Counted from the first letter of the stretch, positions 31,345 to 41,280 are shown. The stretch is 63,626 nt of DNA from Alicyclobacillus sp. (GCA_023511725.1 JAIMAY010000012.1:1-63626), one strand, 5' to 3'. A program made the numbers and translations. Notes: generated by a model from the sequence alone, not told the origin.

Positions 31345-31374
31345 GACAACGAGGATCGATAGGAGGAGACGAGA

Positions 31375-31968
31375 GTGGTCAAACGTCAAACCGTCTGGCT
31401 GTCCACCATGATGGTGCTGTCGCTGATGCTGATTGGCTACTACACCATGAATAACGGCAACGAGGTCACCACCGGAAGGAATCAGGGAACGTCGGTCAGC
31501 ACCTCCACCACCAGCGCCACGGGATCTGGCGGGTCTGAATCGGGATCGGGCACGCAGTCGGGGTCCGGATCCACGGGTCAGACCAACACGTCCAGCACCG
31601 CGTCCGAGTCGAGTGACTTCTTCATCCAGATGCAGACGCAGGTGGAGCAACAGATCTCTCAGCAGGAAGATCAGTTGATGCAGGTGATCAGCAACAACAA
31701 TGCGTCGAGCAGCGACATCAGCAACGCGGAAGCGCAACTGAAGGTGCTCACCGCGCTGGATGGCGGCATCAAGAACGCGACGGACATGATTCTGGCACAG
31801 GGTTACACAGCGTGCGCTATCGTACCAACGCCCGGGCAACTGGACCACGCCACCGTGTACGTGAAGGCAAGCAAGCTATCGGCCAGCGACGCGGTCAAGA
31901 TTATGAATATCGTCAGCCAGCAACTCAATATCCCCATCAGCAATGTCGTTGTGAAGATGCACGCTTGA
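31375..31968 (+). CDS. spoIIIAH: stage III sporulation protein SpoIIIAH
   Basis: 197 residues: membrane helix (about 8-24), a Ser/Thr/Gly-rich linker (about 40-78) and a YscJ/FliF-like ring domain. Forms the mother-cell side of the SpoIIIAH-SpoIIQ zipper; spoIIQ is outside the window. GTG start, AGGAGGAGACGAGA upstream. Confidence 0.92.
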   Translation: MVKRQTVWLSTMMVLSLMLIGYYTMNNGNEVTTGRNQGTSVSTSTTSATGSGGSESGSGTQSGSGSTGQTNTSSTASESSDFFIQMQTQVEQQISQQEDQLMQVISNNNASSSDISNAEAQLKVLTALDGGIKNATDMILAQGYTACAIVPTPGQLDHATVYVKASKLSASDAVKIMNIVSQQLNIPISNVVVKMHA

Positions 31969-31986
31969 GGCAGCCGCCATCAGGTT

Positions 31987-32015
31987 GCCGGGCGGCAGGC
32001 GCCGCCCGGTTGTTT
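31987..32015 (+). terminator. terminator after spoIIIAH
   Basis: 9-bp G+C stem CCGGGCGGC/GCCGCCCGG with loop AGGC, then TTGTTTATTG. The T-run is interrupted. Confidence 0.7.
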
Positions 32016-32065
32016 ATTGTCCCTGGGAGCGCTTGCGCGTGTTCATGGAGGCACGGATTGGCGTG

Positions 32066-32074
32066 TGCTATACT
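32066..32074 (+). promoter_or_regulatory. extended -10 promoter for accBC
   Basis: TG-C-TATACT at 32066-32074, 44 nt before the accB start; no good -35, typical of extended -10 promoters. Confidence 0.5.
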
Positions 32075-32118
32075 AGAACGAGCGACGGATTCATGGACAC
32101 GCCAAGGAGGCTCATTGC

Positions 32119-32637
32119 GTGCTGAAAATCGGTGAAATCCGTGAATTGATCCGATTGCTTGACGAGACGAATCTGAGTGAAATCCGCATCGAGACGGACG
32201 ACATGAAGCTTCACTTGAAAAAACCCGAGCCACGCGTGGCGGAGGTGGCACCGAGCCAGGTAATGATTCCCGTTTCTTCGCCGGCCTCGGTGTCGATGCC
32301 TGCCGTCCCCGCGCCGGCACAGGCGGCGACCGAGGCGCCGACCCCGGCTCAGACGTCCGCGAACGCGCCCACACCCGCTGCGGAGGATGCGGGCAACTAC
32401 CATCTCGTGAAGTCGCCGATGGTGGGGACCTTCTACCGTGCGCCGGCACCGGACGCTCCACCGTATGTGGAGGTCGGGTCGCGGGTGACAGAGAAGACGG
32501 TGGTTTGCATTGTGGAAGCGATGAAGCTGATGAACGAGATCGAAGCTGAGGTGTCCGGGGAAGTTGTCGAGATCCTCGCCGAGAACGGTCAGTTGGTCGA
32601 GTACGGCCAACCGCTGTTCAAGATCAAACTTGCGTGA
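32119..32637 (+). CDS. accB: biotin carboxyl carrier protein of acetyl-CoA carboxylase
   Basis: 172 residues. N-terminal helix, Pro/Ala-rich linker (about 50-95), C-terminal biotinyl domain with K136 in EAMKLMNE. The GTG start has CAAGGAGG upstream. Cotranscribed with accC; accA and accD are not in the window. Confidence 0.96.
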   Translation: MLKIGEIRELIRLLDETNLSEIRIETDDMKLHLKKPEPRVAEVAPSQVMIPVSSPASVSMPAVPAPAQAATEAPTPAQTSANAPTPAAEDAGNYHLVKSPMVGTFYRAPAPDAPPYVEVGSRVTEKTVVCIVEAMKLMNEIEAEVSGEVVEILAENGQLVEYGQPLFKIKLA

Positions 32638-32649
32638 GGGGACTCGGAG

Positions 32650-33990
32650 ATGTTCAAGCGGGTGCTCATAGCCAACCGTGGCGAGATCGCTGTGCGCGTC
32701 ATCCGCGCCTGCCGGGAACTCGGCATTGAGACCGTCGCGGTGTATTCCGAAGCGGATCGCGAGTCGCTGCATGTGCAGATGGCGGATGAAGCCTACTGCA
32801 TCGGTCCCACACCCAGCAAGCAGAGCTATTTACATATTCCCAGCATCATGTCCGTCGCAACGTTGACGGGTGTCGACGCGATTCACCCGGGATATGGCTT
32901 TTTGGCGGAGAACAGTGACTTCGCCGAGGTGTGCGAGGCATGCGGCATCACCTTCATCGGTCCACCCGCGTCGGCCATCGAAACGATGGGCGACAAGGCG
33001 ACTGCGAAGGCAGCCATGCGCAAGGCCGGGGTGCCGACAGTGCCGGGCTCCGACGGTCTGGTGGAAGACGTGGAGGAAGCCGTCCGGGTTGCGGATGAGA
33101 TTGGTTATCCCGTAATCATCAAGGCCACTGCAGGGGGTGGCGGCAAGGGCATCCGCATCGTCCGTGATCCGGATACGCTGCGTCAGGCCATCGTCACCGC
33201 ACAGGCGGAGGCGGAAACCGCGTTCGGCAATGCGGGCGTGTACATCGAGAAATACATCGAGCGAATGCGTCACGTGGAGATTCAGGTGTTAGCGGATCGG
33301 CATGGGAACGTCATTCACCTGGGAGAGCGTGACTGTTCGGTGCAGCGCCGGCTACAGAAGCTGGTGGAGGAGTCACCGTGTCCCGTGTTGGATCCGGAGA
33401 CGCGCGAGCGCATGGGCCAGGCGGCTGTGGCCGCAGCGCGGGCCGTCAACTACGTGGGCGCCGGTACCGTGGAATTCATCTATGCGGGCGACGGTGTGTT
33501 CTATTTCATGGAGATGAATACCCGAATTCAGGTGGAACACCCCGTGACCGAATGGGTGACTGGCGTGGACCTTGTGCGTGAGCAGATCCTTGTGGCGGCT
33601 GGGGAGCCGCTCTCCATCCGGCAGGAGGACGTGCAACTCACGGGTCATGCCATCGAGTGTCGCATCAACGCGGAGGATCCGGATAGGAACTTCATGCCCA
33701 GCCCCGGCCGCATCACGGAGTATCTTCCTCCGGGTGGGATTGGCGTGCGTGTGGACAGCGCTGCGTATGCGGGGTATCTGGTACCGCCATACTATGATTC
33801 CATGATTGCGAAGCTGATTGTGTGGGCGCCGACACGAGAGCAGGCGATTGACCGGATGGTCCGTGCTCTGTCCGAATATCGGGTGGAAGGCGTCAAAACC
33901 ACCATCCCATTTCACCTTCGCCTGATGCGTCATCCGAAATTCCGCGCCGGTGATGTAACCACGCGGTTTCTGGAAGAAAACGAGGTGTGA
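32650..33990 (+). CDS. accC: biotin carboxylase subunit of acetyl-CoA carboxylase
   Basis: 446 residues, ATP-grasp family. [19 protein letters not shown] at the start, glycine-rich ATP loop [12 protein letters not shown], and [14 protein letters not shown] in the active site. It carboxylates biotin on AccB for malonyl-CoA synthesis. Confidence 0.97.
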   Translation: MFKRVLIANRGEIAVRVIRACRELGIETVAVYSEADRESLHVQMADEAYCIGPTPSKQSYLHIPSIMSVATLTGVDAIHPGYGFLAENSDFAEVCEACGITFIGPPASAIETMGDKATAKAAMRKAGVPTVPGSDGLVEDVEEAVRVADEIGYPVIIKATAGGGGKGIRIVRDPDTLRQAIVTAQAEAETAFGNAGVYIEKYIERMRHVEIQVLADRHGNVIHLGERDCSVQRRLQKLVEESPCPVLDPETRERMGQAAVAAARAVNYVGAGTVEFIYAGDGVFYFMEMNTRIQVEHPVTEWVTGVDLVREQILVAAGEPLSIRQEDVQLTGHAIECRINAEDPDRNFMPSPGRITEYLPPGGIGVRVDSAAYAGYLVPPYYDSMIAKLIVWAPTREQAIDRMVRALSEYRVEGVKTTIPFHLRLMRHPKFRAGDVTTRFLEENEV

Positions 33991-34019
33991 GTCGAGCGAG
34001 CAAAGGGGGCGGTCCGACC

Positions 34020-34409
34020 GTGGACGATCTCGATTTTCAATCGACCGAACTCGGCAAAATCCAGATTGCCGACGAGGTCATTCAGGTTATCGCCGGGCTT
34101 GCAGCGACCGAGGTTCCCGGGGTCGCTGGTATGAGCGGTACGTTTGCCGGGGGCATCACCGAGTCGTTGCTGGGCCGCAAAAACCTGGCCAAGGGGGTTC
34201 GCGTCCAATTCACCGAAGACAAGCGGTGCTCGGTGGAACTGTCGGTTTCCCTTCAGTTTGGAGTGAACATCCCGGAGGTCTGCCTTGCCGTTCAGGAGAA
34301 CGTGAAGCAGGCGATTGAAAGCATGACCGGTCTGGCGGTGGACGCGGTTCACGTGCATGTCACGGGTGTGGTCTTCCAGGCCGAGAAGGGCCGCGGCGAC
34401 CTCGCGTAA
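34020..34409 (+). CDS. Asp23/Gls24 family envelope protein
   Basis: 129 residues, the YqhY type found behind accBC. GKIQIADEVIQVIAGLAATEVPGVAG and the C-terminal VDAVHVHVTGVVF are Asp23 signatures. In Bacillus the homologue is tied to control of acetyl-CoA carboxylase activity. GTG at 34020 (AAGGGGGC about 9 nt upstream) is preferred over the GTG overlapping the accC stop. Confidence 0.9.
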   Translation: MDDLDFQSTELGKIQIADEVIQVIAGLAATEVPGVAGMSGTFAGGITESLLGRKNLAKGVRVQFTEDKRCSVELSVSLQFGVNIPEVCLAVQENVKQAIESMTGLAVDAVHVHVTGVVFQAEKGRGDLA

Positions 34410-34474
34410 CTGCCCGCCGCTGACAAGCGAACCCGCGGCTGAGCTCGTGGGCCCGGTTCGAGGGGGTAGCACGG

Positions 34475-35023
34475 ATGACTGTGTTGGACCGCCTGTTGTT
34501 GGTGCTTCTTGCGCTGGCCGGCGTGATCGCGGGGGTGGGAGCCATCCTGCTGGGGGTGGCGGCCACCGGCGGGGCACCGCCGGCCTGGCTCTTATCCGTT
34601 CTCGTCCCCGGCACGGCGGTGTACTGGTGGATCGGTGGCGTCATCAGCGTTCTCCTCGGTCTCCGCTTCCTCGCCTACAGGTTGCGCGCGGCCGAGCCAG
34701 AACACGTCTCGCTTTCGGGCGAGCACGGACAGATCCGCATCTCCTACGAGACGCTGCGGCAGTTGGCCGTCCGGGCGGGTCGGGGTATCAAGGGCGTGCA
34801 TGAATTTGATGCGCGCGTACGGATGGGACAAGCAGGTCTTGTGTTCTACACGCGGGTTCGCGCGCATCCAGACACGGATCTGGCGCAGATGAGCCGCGAT
34901 GTCCAGACGGCCGTCAAGCAGTACGTGGAACGCACGGCCGGGGTGGCGGTGGAGCGCGTGATTGTGCAGGTCGCGGACATCGCCGGAAGTGCTCCCAGAA
35001 GTGCGCGAGCATGGGTGGAATGA
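34475..35023 (+). CDS. amaP: alkaline shock response membrane anchor AmaP
   Basis: 182 residues: two membrane helices (about 6-30 and 42-66) and a C-terminal Asp23-like domain (about 78-170, ISYETLRQLAVRAGRGIKGV). In Staphylococcus AmaP anchors Asp23 at the membrane; the gene order here supports that pairing. Confidence 0.85.
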   Translation: MTVLDRLLLVLLALAGVIAGVGAILLGVAATGGAPPAWLLSVLVPGTAVYWWIGGVISVLLGLRFLAYRLRAAEPEHVSLSGEHGQIRISYETLRQLAVRAGRGIKGVHEFDARVRMGQAGLVFYTRVRAHPDTDLAQMSRDVQTAVKQYVERTAGVAVERVIVQVADIAGSAPRSARAWVE

Positions 35024-35026
35024 ACG

Positions 35027-35257
35027 ATGGAACACCTCGAGGCCGCTTGGCGAGCGTTTCGCCAACTCAAACGGCGGTGGCATGGACTCATCGCCGGTTG
35101 CTTGCTGTGGCTGATCTGGATGGTCTTCGGCTTTTGGGCCACGCTCCTGCTCATCATTCTCGGGGGCGTGGGTTTTGTTGTAGGCCGCATCATGGAAGAG
35201 AACGAGTCATGGAAAGATGTGATCGACAAACTGCTCTCGGAGCGCTTCGACGGATGA
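35027..35257 (+). CDS. DUF2273 small membrane protein
   Basis: 76 residues. Short charged N-terminus, paired hydrophobic segments (about 20-50, glycine-rich ILGGVGFVVGR) and a charged tail. DUF2273 members accompany Asp23/AmaP. It begins 3 nt after amaP. Confidence 0.85.
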   Translation: MEHLEAAWRAFRQLKRRWHGLIAGCLLWLIWMVFGFWATLLLIILGGVGFVVGRIMEENESWKDVIDKLLSERFDG

Positions 35258-35311
35258 CGCATCCTGAAGCGCCATGGCGGCGATGGTTGGTAGCGCGGAG
35301 GAGGGGCTTCT

Positions 35312-35734
35312 GTGCGTCGGCATGAGGCGAGACAATGTGCGCTTCAGGCACTCTTTGCGGTCGATCTCGGCCGTTCTCCGGCCGAAACGGCCGTGGACCA
35401 TGTATTGGCGGAACGCGAGGCGGACGACGACGGCCGGAGGTATGTACGGCGGCTGGTGGATGGCACGTTATCACACCGGCGCGAGATTGACGACCTGCTG
35501 GCGTCACGCATTGAGGGCTGGACGTTGGACAGGCTTGCGGCCGTCGATAGGAACATCCTGAGGTTGGCCGTGTACGAGTTAAAATTCGAGCCTGATTTGG
35601 ATGTGCCGACGGTGATCAATGAGGCCGTGGAATTGGCCAAGGAGTTCGGGACGCAGGAGTCAGGCCGGTTCGTCAACGGTGTGCTATCGCGGGTGGTGCG
35701 CGCCCTTCCCGAGCGAACGGAGGGAGTGACGTGA
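35312..35734 (+). CDS. nusB: transcription antitermination factor NusB
   Basis: 140 residues, all-helical. RHEARQCALQALFAVDL at the N-terminus and the conserved DRNILRLAVYEL and VINEAVELAKEFG motifs. Acts with NusE on rRNA operon antitermination. GTG start behind CGGAGGAGGGG. Overlaps the next gene by 4 nt. Confidence 0.95.
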   Translation: MRRHEARQCALQALFAVDLGRSPAETAVDHVLAEREADDDGRRYVRRLVDGTLSHRREIDDLLASRIEGWTLDRLAAVDRNILRLAVYELKFEPDLDVPTVINEAVELAKEFGTQESGRFVNGVLSRVVRALPERTEGVT

Positions 35735-36714
35735 CCCCGCTGGTCCTCGGTGTGGATACGAGCAATTACACGACATCGGTGTGCGCGGTAAGCGTAACTG
35801 GAGAGCTCGTTGCGGAAGCGCGTCGATTGTTGCCTGTGCCGTCAGGACAGCGTGGCTTGCGACAATCGGATGCGCTGTTTTTGCATGTGCAGCAGTTGCC
35901 GATGGTGATGGCTGAACTGCGCCAGCAGCTCGGCGCGGTGACTGCGGCGCCCACGCCCTGGGTTGCGGCGGGAGTCTCGGTTCGGCCCCGGCCGTGGGCC
36001 AGTTCATACATGCCCGTGTTTCACGCTGGAGAACGGTTTGTGATGACGTGGGCACAGACCCTCGGCCTCCCCGTGGTGCGAACCTCGCACCAGGAGGGGC
36101 ATCTTGCCGCGGCGGAGGCGTTCCTGCCTCACGCGGGGGCAGACCCGTTTCTGGCTGTGCACATCTCCGGCGGCACGTCGGACGTGGTCTTCGCCCGTCC
36201 AGCGCGGTGGGGATATCGGATCGAGATGGTGGGCGAAGGTGCGGACCTGCACGCCGGGCAGTTTGTGGACCGGGTCGGTGTGGCTATGGGCTTGCCGTTT
36301 CCTGCAGGTCCATCGCTGGAAGTGCTGGCCGCGTCCGCGCAGCGCCGTGATCTGCGGCTGCCAGGGGCCGTTCGGGGCGCGGCCATGAGCTTCTCTGGCC
36401 CGTGTACAGCCGCGCTGCGTGCGCTGGAACGAGGAGAGGAGCCGGCGGAGATTGCCTACGCGGTTCAGGCTTGCATCGCCAACAGCCTGGCGAAAGCCAT
36501 CGCCCATGCATCCGCCCTCCATCCGGAGGCGGGGCGTGTGGTGATTGCGGGAGGCGTAGCATCCAACCAGTGGATTGCGGCGCGAGTGCGGCATCGGTTG
36601 CGGCAGGTGTGTCCGCGCTTGGAGGTGGCGTTTGCACCTGCGCGATACGCTTCGGACAATGCGCTGGGGGTGGCTCGCATCGCCGCACGCGGATGGGCTG
36701 CCGAGGTGGTATAA
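35731..36714 (+). CDS. Kae1/TsaD-like paralogue (ASKHA fold)
   Basis: 327 residues related to TsaD: phosphate loop GVDTSNYTTSVCAV (7-20), metal-binding H120-Q-E-G-H124, phosphate 2 AVHISGGTSDVVF and VVIAGGVASNQ near the C-terminus. It lacks other TsaD-specific stretches (for example the NPKSGP-type contexts) and lies beside nusB rather than in the tsaB/E group, so it is probably a paralogue and not the tRNA t6A enzyme. Function unknown. An extended -10 promoter for the next gene lies in its last codons. Confidence 0.75.
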   Translation: MTPLVLGVDTSNYTTSVCAVSVTGELVAEARRLLPVPSGQRGLRQSDALFLHVQQLPMVMAELRQQLGAVTAAPTPWVAAGVSVRPRPWASSYMPVFHAGERFVMTWAQTLGLPVVRTSHQEGHLAAAEAFLPHAGADPFLAVHISGGTSDVVFARPARWGYRIEMVGEGADLHAGQFVDRVGVAMGLPFPAGPSLEVLAASAQRRDLRLPGAVRGAAMSFSGPCTAALRALERGEEPAEIAYAVQACIANSLAKAIAHASALHPEAGRVVIAGGVASNQWIAARVRHRLRQVCPRLEVAFAPARYASDNALGVARIAARGWAAEVV

Positions 36715-36715
36715 T
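36707..36715 (+). promoter_or_regulatory. extended -10 promoter for the ferredoxin reductase gene
   Basis: Perfect TG-G-TATAAT at 36707-36715, overlapping the stop of the TsaD-like gene and 41 nt before the TTG start. Confidence 0.6.
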
Positions 36716-36755
36716 GGCCGCAGGCCAAGGTGTGAGGATGCGAGGAGGGACCGAG

Positions 36756-37757
36756 TTGACGCAGCGCGCCGTGGACGACAGACTGTACGACATCACCATC
36801 ATCGGCGGAGGGCCGACCGGACTGTTCGCAGCATTTTACTGCGGCATGCGGGATGCGTCCTGCAAGATCATCGACAGCTTGCCGGAACTGGGCGGCCAGC
36901 TCGCCACACTCTACCCAGAGAAGAATATCTATGATGTGCCCGGATTCCCGAAGGTGCGCGCCAAGCAATTGGTAGAGTACCTGAAGGAACAGGCGTTCCA
37001 GTACAATCCAACCGTATGTTTGAACGAGCGCGTGGAAGAGTTGATCCGTCATGAGGATGGGCGGATTGAGCTTCGCACTGATCAACGCGTTCACTTTACG
37101 AAGGCGGTCATCATCTGTGCAGGCATCGGCGCCTTTACGCCACGCGAGCTTCCTGCGCCAACAGCGAAGGCATTCGAAGGGCGAGGACTCTACTATTACA
37201 TCGACAACATTGAAGCGTTTCGCAATAAACGTGTGCTGGTGATTGGCGGCGGAGATACGGCCGTGGACTATGCGTTGATGTTGGAAGAAGTGGCGGCGCA
37301 CGTCACCCTGATCCATCGCCGCGACGTATTTCGGGCACATGAGGAGAGCGTGAAAAAGCTCATGAGCTCGTCCGTGGATGTGAAAACATTCGTTGAGCTG
37401 CAGGCGGTGCACGGCTCCGAGTGGGTGAACCGCGTCACGCTGATTCAGAACAAGACGAAAGAAACGTTTGATCTCGAGGTTGACGCTGTGGTCAGCGGGC
37501 TCGGCTTCACCGCAAGCCTAGGTCCGATTGCGCATTGGGGCCTGCAGATTGAGGGCAATGAGATTGTGGTGAACACGCGCATGGAGACCAACATCCCGGG
37601 TGTTTACGCGGCGGGGGACATCGTCACCTACCCGGGGAAGGTGAAGTTGATTGCCACCGGCTTTGGCGAAGCCCCGACGGCGGTCAACAATGCCAAGACC
37701 TTCATTGATCCCAAAGCGCGTCTGTTCCCGGGTCATAGCAGCAATCGCAAGGAGTGA
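36756..37757 (+). CDS. ferredoxin/flavodoxin-NADP+ reductase type 2
   Basis: 333 residues, thioredoxin-reductase-like without the CxxC disulfide. FAD motif GGGPTG (17-22), NADPH motif GGGDTAVDYA (about 160), and GVYAAGDI near the end. Matches YumC-type FNR of Bacillales. TTG start at 36756 with GAGGAGGG 6 nt upstream; the ATG at 36714 would precede the Shine-Dalgarno. Confidence 0.9.
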   Translation: MTQRAVDDRLYDITIIGGGPTGLFAAFYCGMRDASCKIIDSLPELGGQLATLYPEKNIYDVPGFPKVRAKQLVEYLKEQAFQYNPTVCLNERVEELIRHEDGRIELRTDQRVHFTKAVIICAGIGAFTPRELPAPTAKAFEGRGLYYYIDNIEAFRNKRVLVIGGGDTAVDYALMLEEVAAHVTLIHRRDVFRAHEESVKKLMSSSVDVKTFVELQAVHGSEWVNRVTLIQNKTKETFDLEVDAVVSGLGFTASLGPIAHWGLQIEGNEIVVNTRMETNIPGVYAAGDIVTYPGKVKLIATGFGEAPTAVNNAKTFIDPKARLFPGHSSNRKE

Positions 37758-37762
37758 AGCGA

Positions 37763-38626
37763 TTGGCAGTCATTTTGGATGGAAAGCGGATAGCGGATGA
37801 GATCTTGAGCGATGCCCAATCACGTGTCGAGCAGTGTGTACGTCACGGCGTGCGTCCGAAACTGGCTGTGATCCTGGTGGGTGACCACCCCGCCTCGGCC
37901 AGCTATGTACGGAGCAAGGCGCGTGCGGCCGAGCGCGTGGGCATTGCAACGGAGCTTGTTCGTTTGCCTGAGACGGTGTCCCAGGCCACGCTGCTGGCCG
38001 AGGTGGACAGGCTCAACGCTGCACCGGATGTGGATGGCATCTTGGTCCAACTTCCGCTGCCGAGTCACATCTCGGAACACGACGTCATTGAGCGCGTGGA
38101 TCCCGCGAAAGACGTGGATGGGTTTCATCCGTTCAACGTCGGGTTGCAGGCCGCAGGGCGAGCACGGGTATGGCCATGTACACCGCTCGGCATCTTGGAA
38201 ATGTTGCGCCGTTCCAACCTGCCCGTTCATGGGAAACACGCCGTGATTGTCGGCCGTTCGCAGATTGTCGGCCGCCCCATGGCGCGGGTGCTGCTGCAAG
38301 AGCACGCGACCGTGACCGTCTGCCACTCGTATACAAAGGATTTGCGTGCGTACACAGCGAGCGCGGATCTCCTGGTGGTGGCGGCGGGTCGCCCCGGCCT
38401 GGTTCGCGGGGATATGGTCCAACCGGGGGCTGTCGTGATCGACGTCGGCATCCATCGCGTGGACGGCCGGATTGTGGGGGATGTGGATTTTCCGTCCGTC
38501 GAACCCGTGGCTGGCGCCATCACGCCTGTGCCTGGGGGCGTAGGACCGCTGACCGTCGCCGCATTGATGCTGAATACGGTGGCGCTCTGTGAGCAGCGCA
38601 GACGGCCGGAGGGCGTCTCGTCATGA
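37763..38626 (+). CDS. folD: bifunctional methylene-THF dehydrogenase/cyclohydrolase FolD
   Basis: 287 residues. Substrate motif (ASYVRSKARAAE, catalytic Lys), GILVQLPLPSHI, NADP site VGRSQIVGRPMARVLL and C-terminal PVPGGVGPLTVAALM. TTG at 37763 has AAGGAG 8 nt upstream; GTG at 37754 overlaps the previous stop but sits on the Shine-Dalgarno. Confidence 0.95.
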   Translation: MAVILDGKRIADEILSDAQSRVEQCVRHGVRPKLAVILVGDHPASASYVRSKARAAERVGIATELVRLPETVSQATLLAEVDRLNAAPDVDGILVQLPLPSHISEHDVIERVDPAKDVDGFHPFNVGLQAAGRARVWPCTPLGILEMLRRSNLPVHGKHAVIVGRSQIVGRPMARVLLQEHATVTVCHSYTKDLRAYTASADLLVVAAGRPGLVRGDMVQPGAVVIDVGIHRVDGRIVGDVDFPSVEPVAGAITPVPGGVGPLTVAALMLNTVALCEQRRRPEGVSS

Positions 38627-40044
38627 GCGTGATCGCGCCCACGGTTTGGACGGTCACTGAGATCACACAACTGATCAAGACACACCTGGAGCTGGACGAA
38701 CGGTTTCAAAACGTCTGGGTAAGCGGCGAGATATCGAACTTCAAACATCACACGAGCGGTCACATGTATTTCACGCTAAAGGATGAAAATGCGCGCATCC
38801 GAGCGGTGATGTTCGCGGCGCGCAACCGGTCGCTGGGGTTCCGCCCCGAGGATGGCATGCGCGTGATCTGCTGTGGTCGCATCGGTGTGTATGAGCGGGA
38901 TGGCCAGTATCAGCTGTACGTGGAGCAGATGCAACCGGACGGCATCGGGGCGCTCTATGTGGCGTTCACGCAGTTGAAGGAGCGACTGGAACGGGAAGGC
39001 CTGTTCGATCCCGCCCGTAAACGCCCCCTGCCGCCGTTTCCACGCCGGATTGGTGTGGTGACGTCTCCGACGGGCGCGGTGATCCGAGACATCTGCACAA
39101 CGCTCGCGAGGCGGTGGCCCCTGGCGCAGGTCGTGCTGTCTCCGGCACTGGTTCAGGGGCCGGATGCGGCACCCTCGCTCGTTGCCGCGTTAGAGCGGCT
39201 GATCCAGCTTCCGGCGTGGGGGTATCCGCCGGTGGACGTGATCATCATCGGCCGCGGTGGCGGATCGCTGGAGGAACTCTGGCCATTCAACGAAGAGGCG
39301 GTGGCACGGGCGGTGGCCGCTTGTCCCATCCCCGTGATCAGTGCCGTCGGTCATGAGACGGATGTCACCATCTGCGACTTTGTCGCTGACGTGCGTGCGG
39401 CGACGCCGACCGCCGCGGCGGAATTGGCCGCGCCGCACATCCAGGAGATGCGACAGCGGTTGACGGACTGGGGGACACGCGGTAGACAGGCGCTGCAGTA
39501 CCGCGTGCAAGAGGCGAGAAAGCGCCTGGCCGTGTGCGAGAACACGGTGGTGCTTCGCCACCCGGTGCGCCTGCTGGAGGGCCGGCGGCAGACGGTGGAT
39601 GCGCTGGAGTCGGCTCTGTCTCGCGCCATGATTCAACGTATCGACATCGCGCGGCGCCGCTGGTTTGGCCTGTCGCAGCGACTCAGCGCCGTCGACATTC
39701 ACGTGCGGCTGGCTCGTGCACGAGCGCGCGTGGATCAATGGCAGGCTGCGGCACAGGCGCTGGCGGAACGACGCCGGCTTGAAGCCTCTGCCCGATTGGA
39801 TATGCTCATCGGACAACTGGAGAGCCTCAACCCGCTCGCCGTCCTTCGCCGCGGCTACAGCATCGTCTACAGACCTGATGGCGTGCGTGTCGTGAGCAGC
39901 CGCCGCGACGTGCGCCCCGGAGATCCGCTCCTGATCCAGTTTCAGGACGGCCGCGTTCATGCGCGAGTGACCCATGGAGGAGAGGATACCGATGGAAACC
40001 CAGCACGAGATGACGGCGGAGAACAGATCCGACTTGACCTTTGA
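38623..40044 (+). CDS. xseA: exodeoxyribonuclease VII large subunit
   Basis: 473 residues: N-terminal OB fold (about 10-105, VSGEISNFK...GHMYFTLKD), catalytic domain with VVTSPTGAVIRD, IIGRGGGSLEELWPFN and SAVGHETDVTI, then a long coiled coil. Overlaps folD by ATGA and xseB by 53 nt. Confidence 0.95.
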   Translation: MSVIAPTVWTVTEITQLIKTHLELDERFQNVWVSGEISNFKHHTSGHMYFTLKDENARIRAVMFAARNRSLGFRPEDGMRVICCGRIGVYERDGQYQLYVEQMQPDGIGALYVAFTQLKERLEREGLFDPARKRPLPPFPRRIGVVTSPTGAVIRDICTTLARRWPLAQVVLSPALVQGPDAAPSLVAALERLIQLPAWGYPPVDVIIIGRGGGSLEELWPFNEEAVARAVAACPIPVISAVGHETDVTICDFVADVRAATPTAAAELAAPHIQEMRQRLTDWGTRGRQALQYRVQEARKRLAVCENTVVLRHPVRLLEGRRQTVDALESALSRAMIQRIDIARRRWFGLSQRLSAVDIHVRLARARARVDQWQAAAQALAERRRLEASARLDMLIGQLESLNPLAVLRRGYSIVYRPDGVRVVSSRRDVRPGDPLLIQFQDGRVHARVTHGGEDTDGNPARDDGGEQIRLDL

Positions 40045-40249
40045 GATGGCCATGCAGCGGTTGGAAGAGACGGTGCGTCGCTTGGAGTCGGCTGATCTCC
40101 CGCTGGACCAGGCCATCGCCGCGTACCAGGAAGCGATGTACCTGGTGAAGTACTGCAGGGAGCAGCTGGATCGGGCGGAACTCGAGATCGCCAAGCTGGT
40201 TGAACAGCCGGATGGGGTTCGTGTCGAGAGGTTCGGGGAGGGCGCCTGA
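39992..40249 (+). CDS. xseB: exodeoxyribonuclease VII small subunit
   Basis: 85 residues. LTFEMAMQRLEETVRRLES and LDQAIAAYQEAM are the small-subunit signature. Begins inside xseA (53-nt overlap) with GGAGAGGA 7 nt upstream, so tight stoichiometric coupling is likely. Confidence 0.94.
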   Translation: METQHEMTAENRSDLTFEMAMQRLEETVRRLESADLPLDQAIAAYQEAMYLVKYCREQLDRAELEIAKLVEQPDGVRVERFGEGA

Positions 40250-41136
40250 TGTCCATTGACGCCGCGCGTGAGTACCTGCAGACCCAGGGCAAGGCTGTCG
40301 ACGCCTATCTTGCGCAGATGTTTGCGTCGCACACGCGCCCTGCACGGTTGTTCGAAGCGATGAACTACAGTCTTTTGGGCGGAGGCAAGCGCCTTCGCCC
40401 TGTCCTATGTCTCGCGGCGGCGCGCGCTCTCGGCCGTGACGAGGTCGAGGTGCTGCCGGTTGCGGCCGCCATCGAACTGGTCCATTGCTACTCGCTTATC
40501 CACGATGACCTACCCGCGATGGACAACGATGATCTTCGCCGCGGCAAACCAACGAATCATCGCGTATTCGGCGAGGCGCTGGCCATCCTCGCAGGTGACG
40601 CCCTGCTCACCTACGCCTTCGAGCAGTTGTCGCGTCCACTGGCTATACCGGCGGACCGGCAACTGCGGGCGATCCATGTGTTGGCGCATGCCGCCGGATG
40701 CTACGGGATGGTGGCCGGACAGGCGGAAGACATCCTGCAGACCGGGGGAACCGGTGACGCCGCAACCCTGGAGTTTATCCATCTTCACAAAACGGCGAAG
40801 CTACTGGCGGCGTCCGTTGAGATGGGGGCCATTGTTGCCGGAGCAGATGCCCGGCAGGTGGAAGCGCTGCGCGAGTATGGCATCCACCTTGGATTGGCGT
40901 TTCAAATCATGGATGACCTGCTGGATGTGATAGGCACCACAGAAGAGTTGGGAAAGAGCGCGGGCGCGGACCAGCAGTTGGACAAACTGACATATCCGAA
41001 GCTGTTCGGTGTGGAAGCGACGGAGAAGCTGGCGCATGATGCGGTTCTGCGCGCCAAGCAGGCGCTGCAGGCGGGCGGCATTGCATCCGATGTGCTGTTC
41101 GGGATGGCGGATTTCGTGATCCGCCGTCGGAGTTGA
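40249..41136 (+). CDS. ispA: farnesyl diphosphate synthase (polyprenyl synthetase)
   Basis: 295 residues. First Asp-rich motif DDLPAMDNDD, second FQIMDDLLDV, plus GGGKRLRP and the KTAKL/LLAAS stretch. Makes C15 (or longer) prenyl diphosphate. Its stop precedes the OLE RNA locus, the arrangement known from other extremophilic Bacillota. Confidence 0.94.
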   Translation: MSIDAAREYLQTQGKAVDAYLAQMFASHTRPARLFEAMNYSLLGGGKRLRPVLCLAAARALGRDEVEVLPVAAAIELVHCYSLIHDDLPAMDNDDLRRGKPTNHRVFGEALAILAGDALLTYAFEQLSRPLAIPADRQLRAIHVLAHAAGCYGMVAGQAEDILQTGGTGDAATLEFIHLHKTAKLLAASVEMGAIVAGADARQVEALREYGIHLGLAFQIMDDLLDVIGTTEELGKSAGADQQLDKLTYPKLFGVEATEKLAHDAVLRAKQALQAGGIASDVLFGMADFVIRRRS

Positions 41137-41280
41137 GCGCAATTTGCTGTCCAGCGCTGTTCAACCCAGCATACGAGAGCACCGCTGCGATTGGACAAGC
41201 CTGATCCGGCTCGCTCACGATGCACCGCCTGTGGCGGCAGATTTCAGCCGGCGAGCGAATTCGGAGCCGCCATCGGCGTA

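Noticed and set aside
39190-40332. 380-codon minus-strand frame opposite xseA/xseB
   Set aside because: Antisense shadow of established genes.
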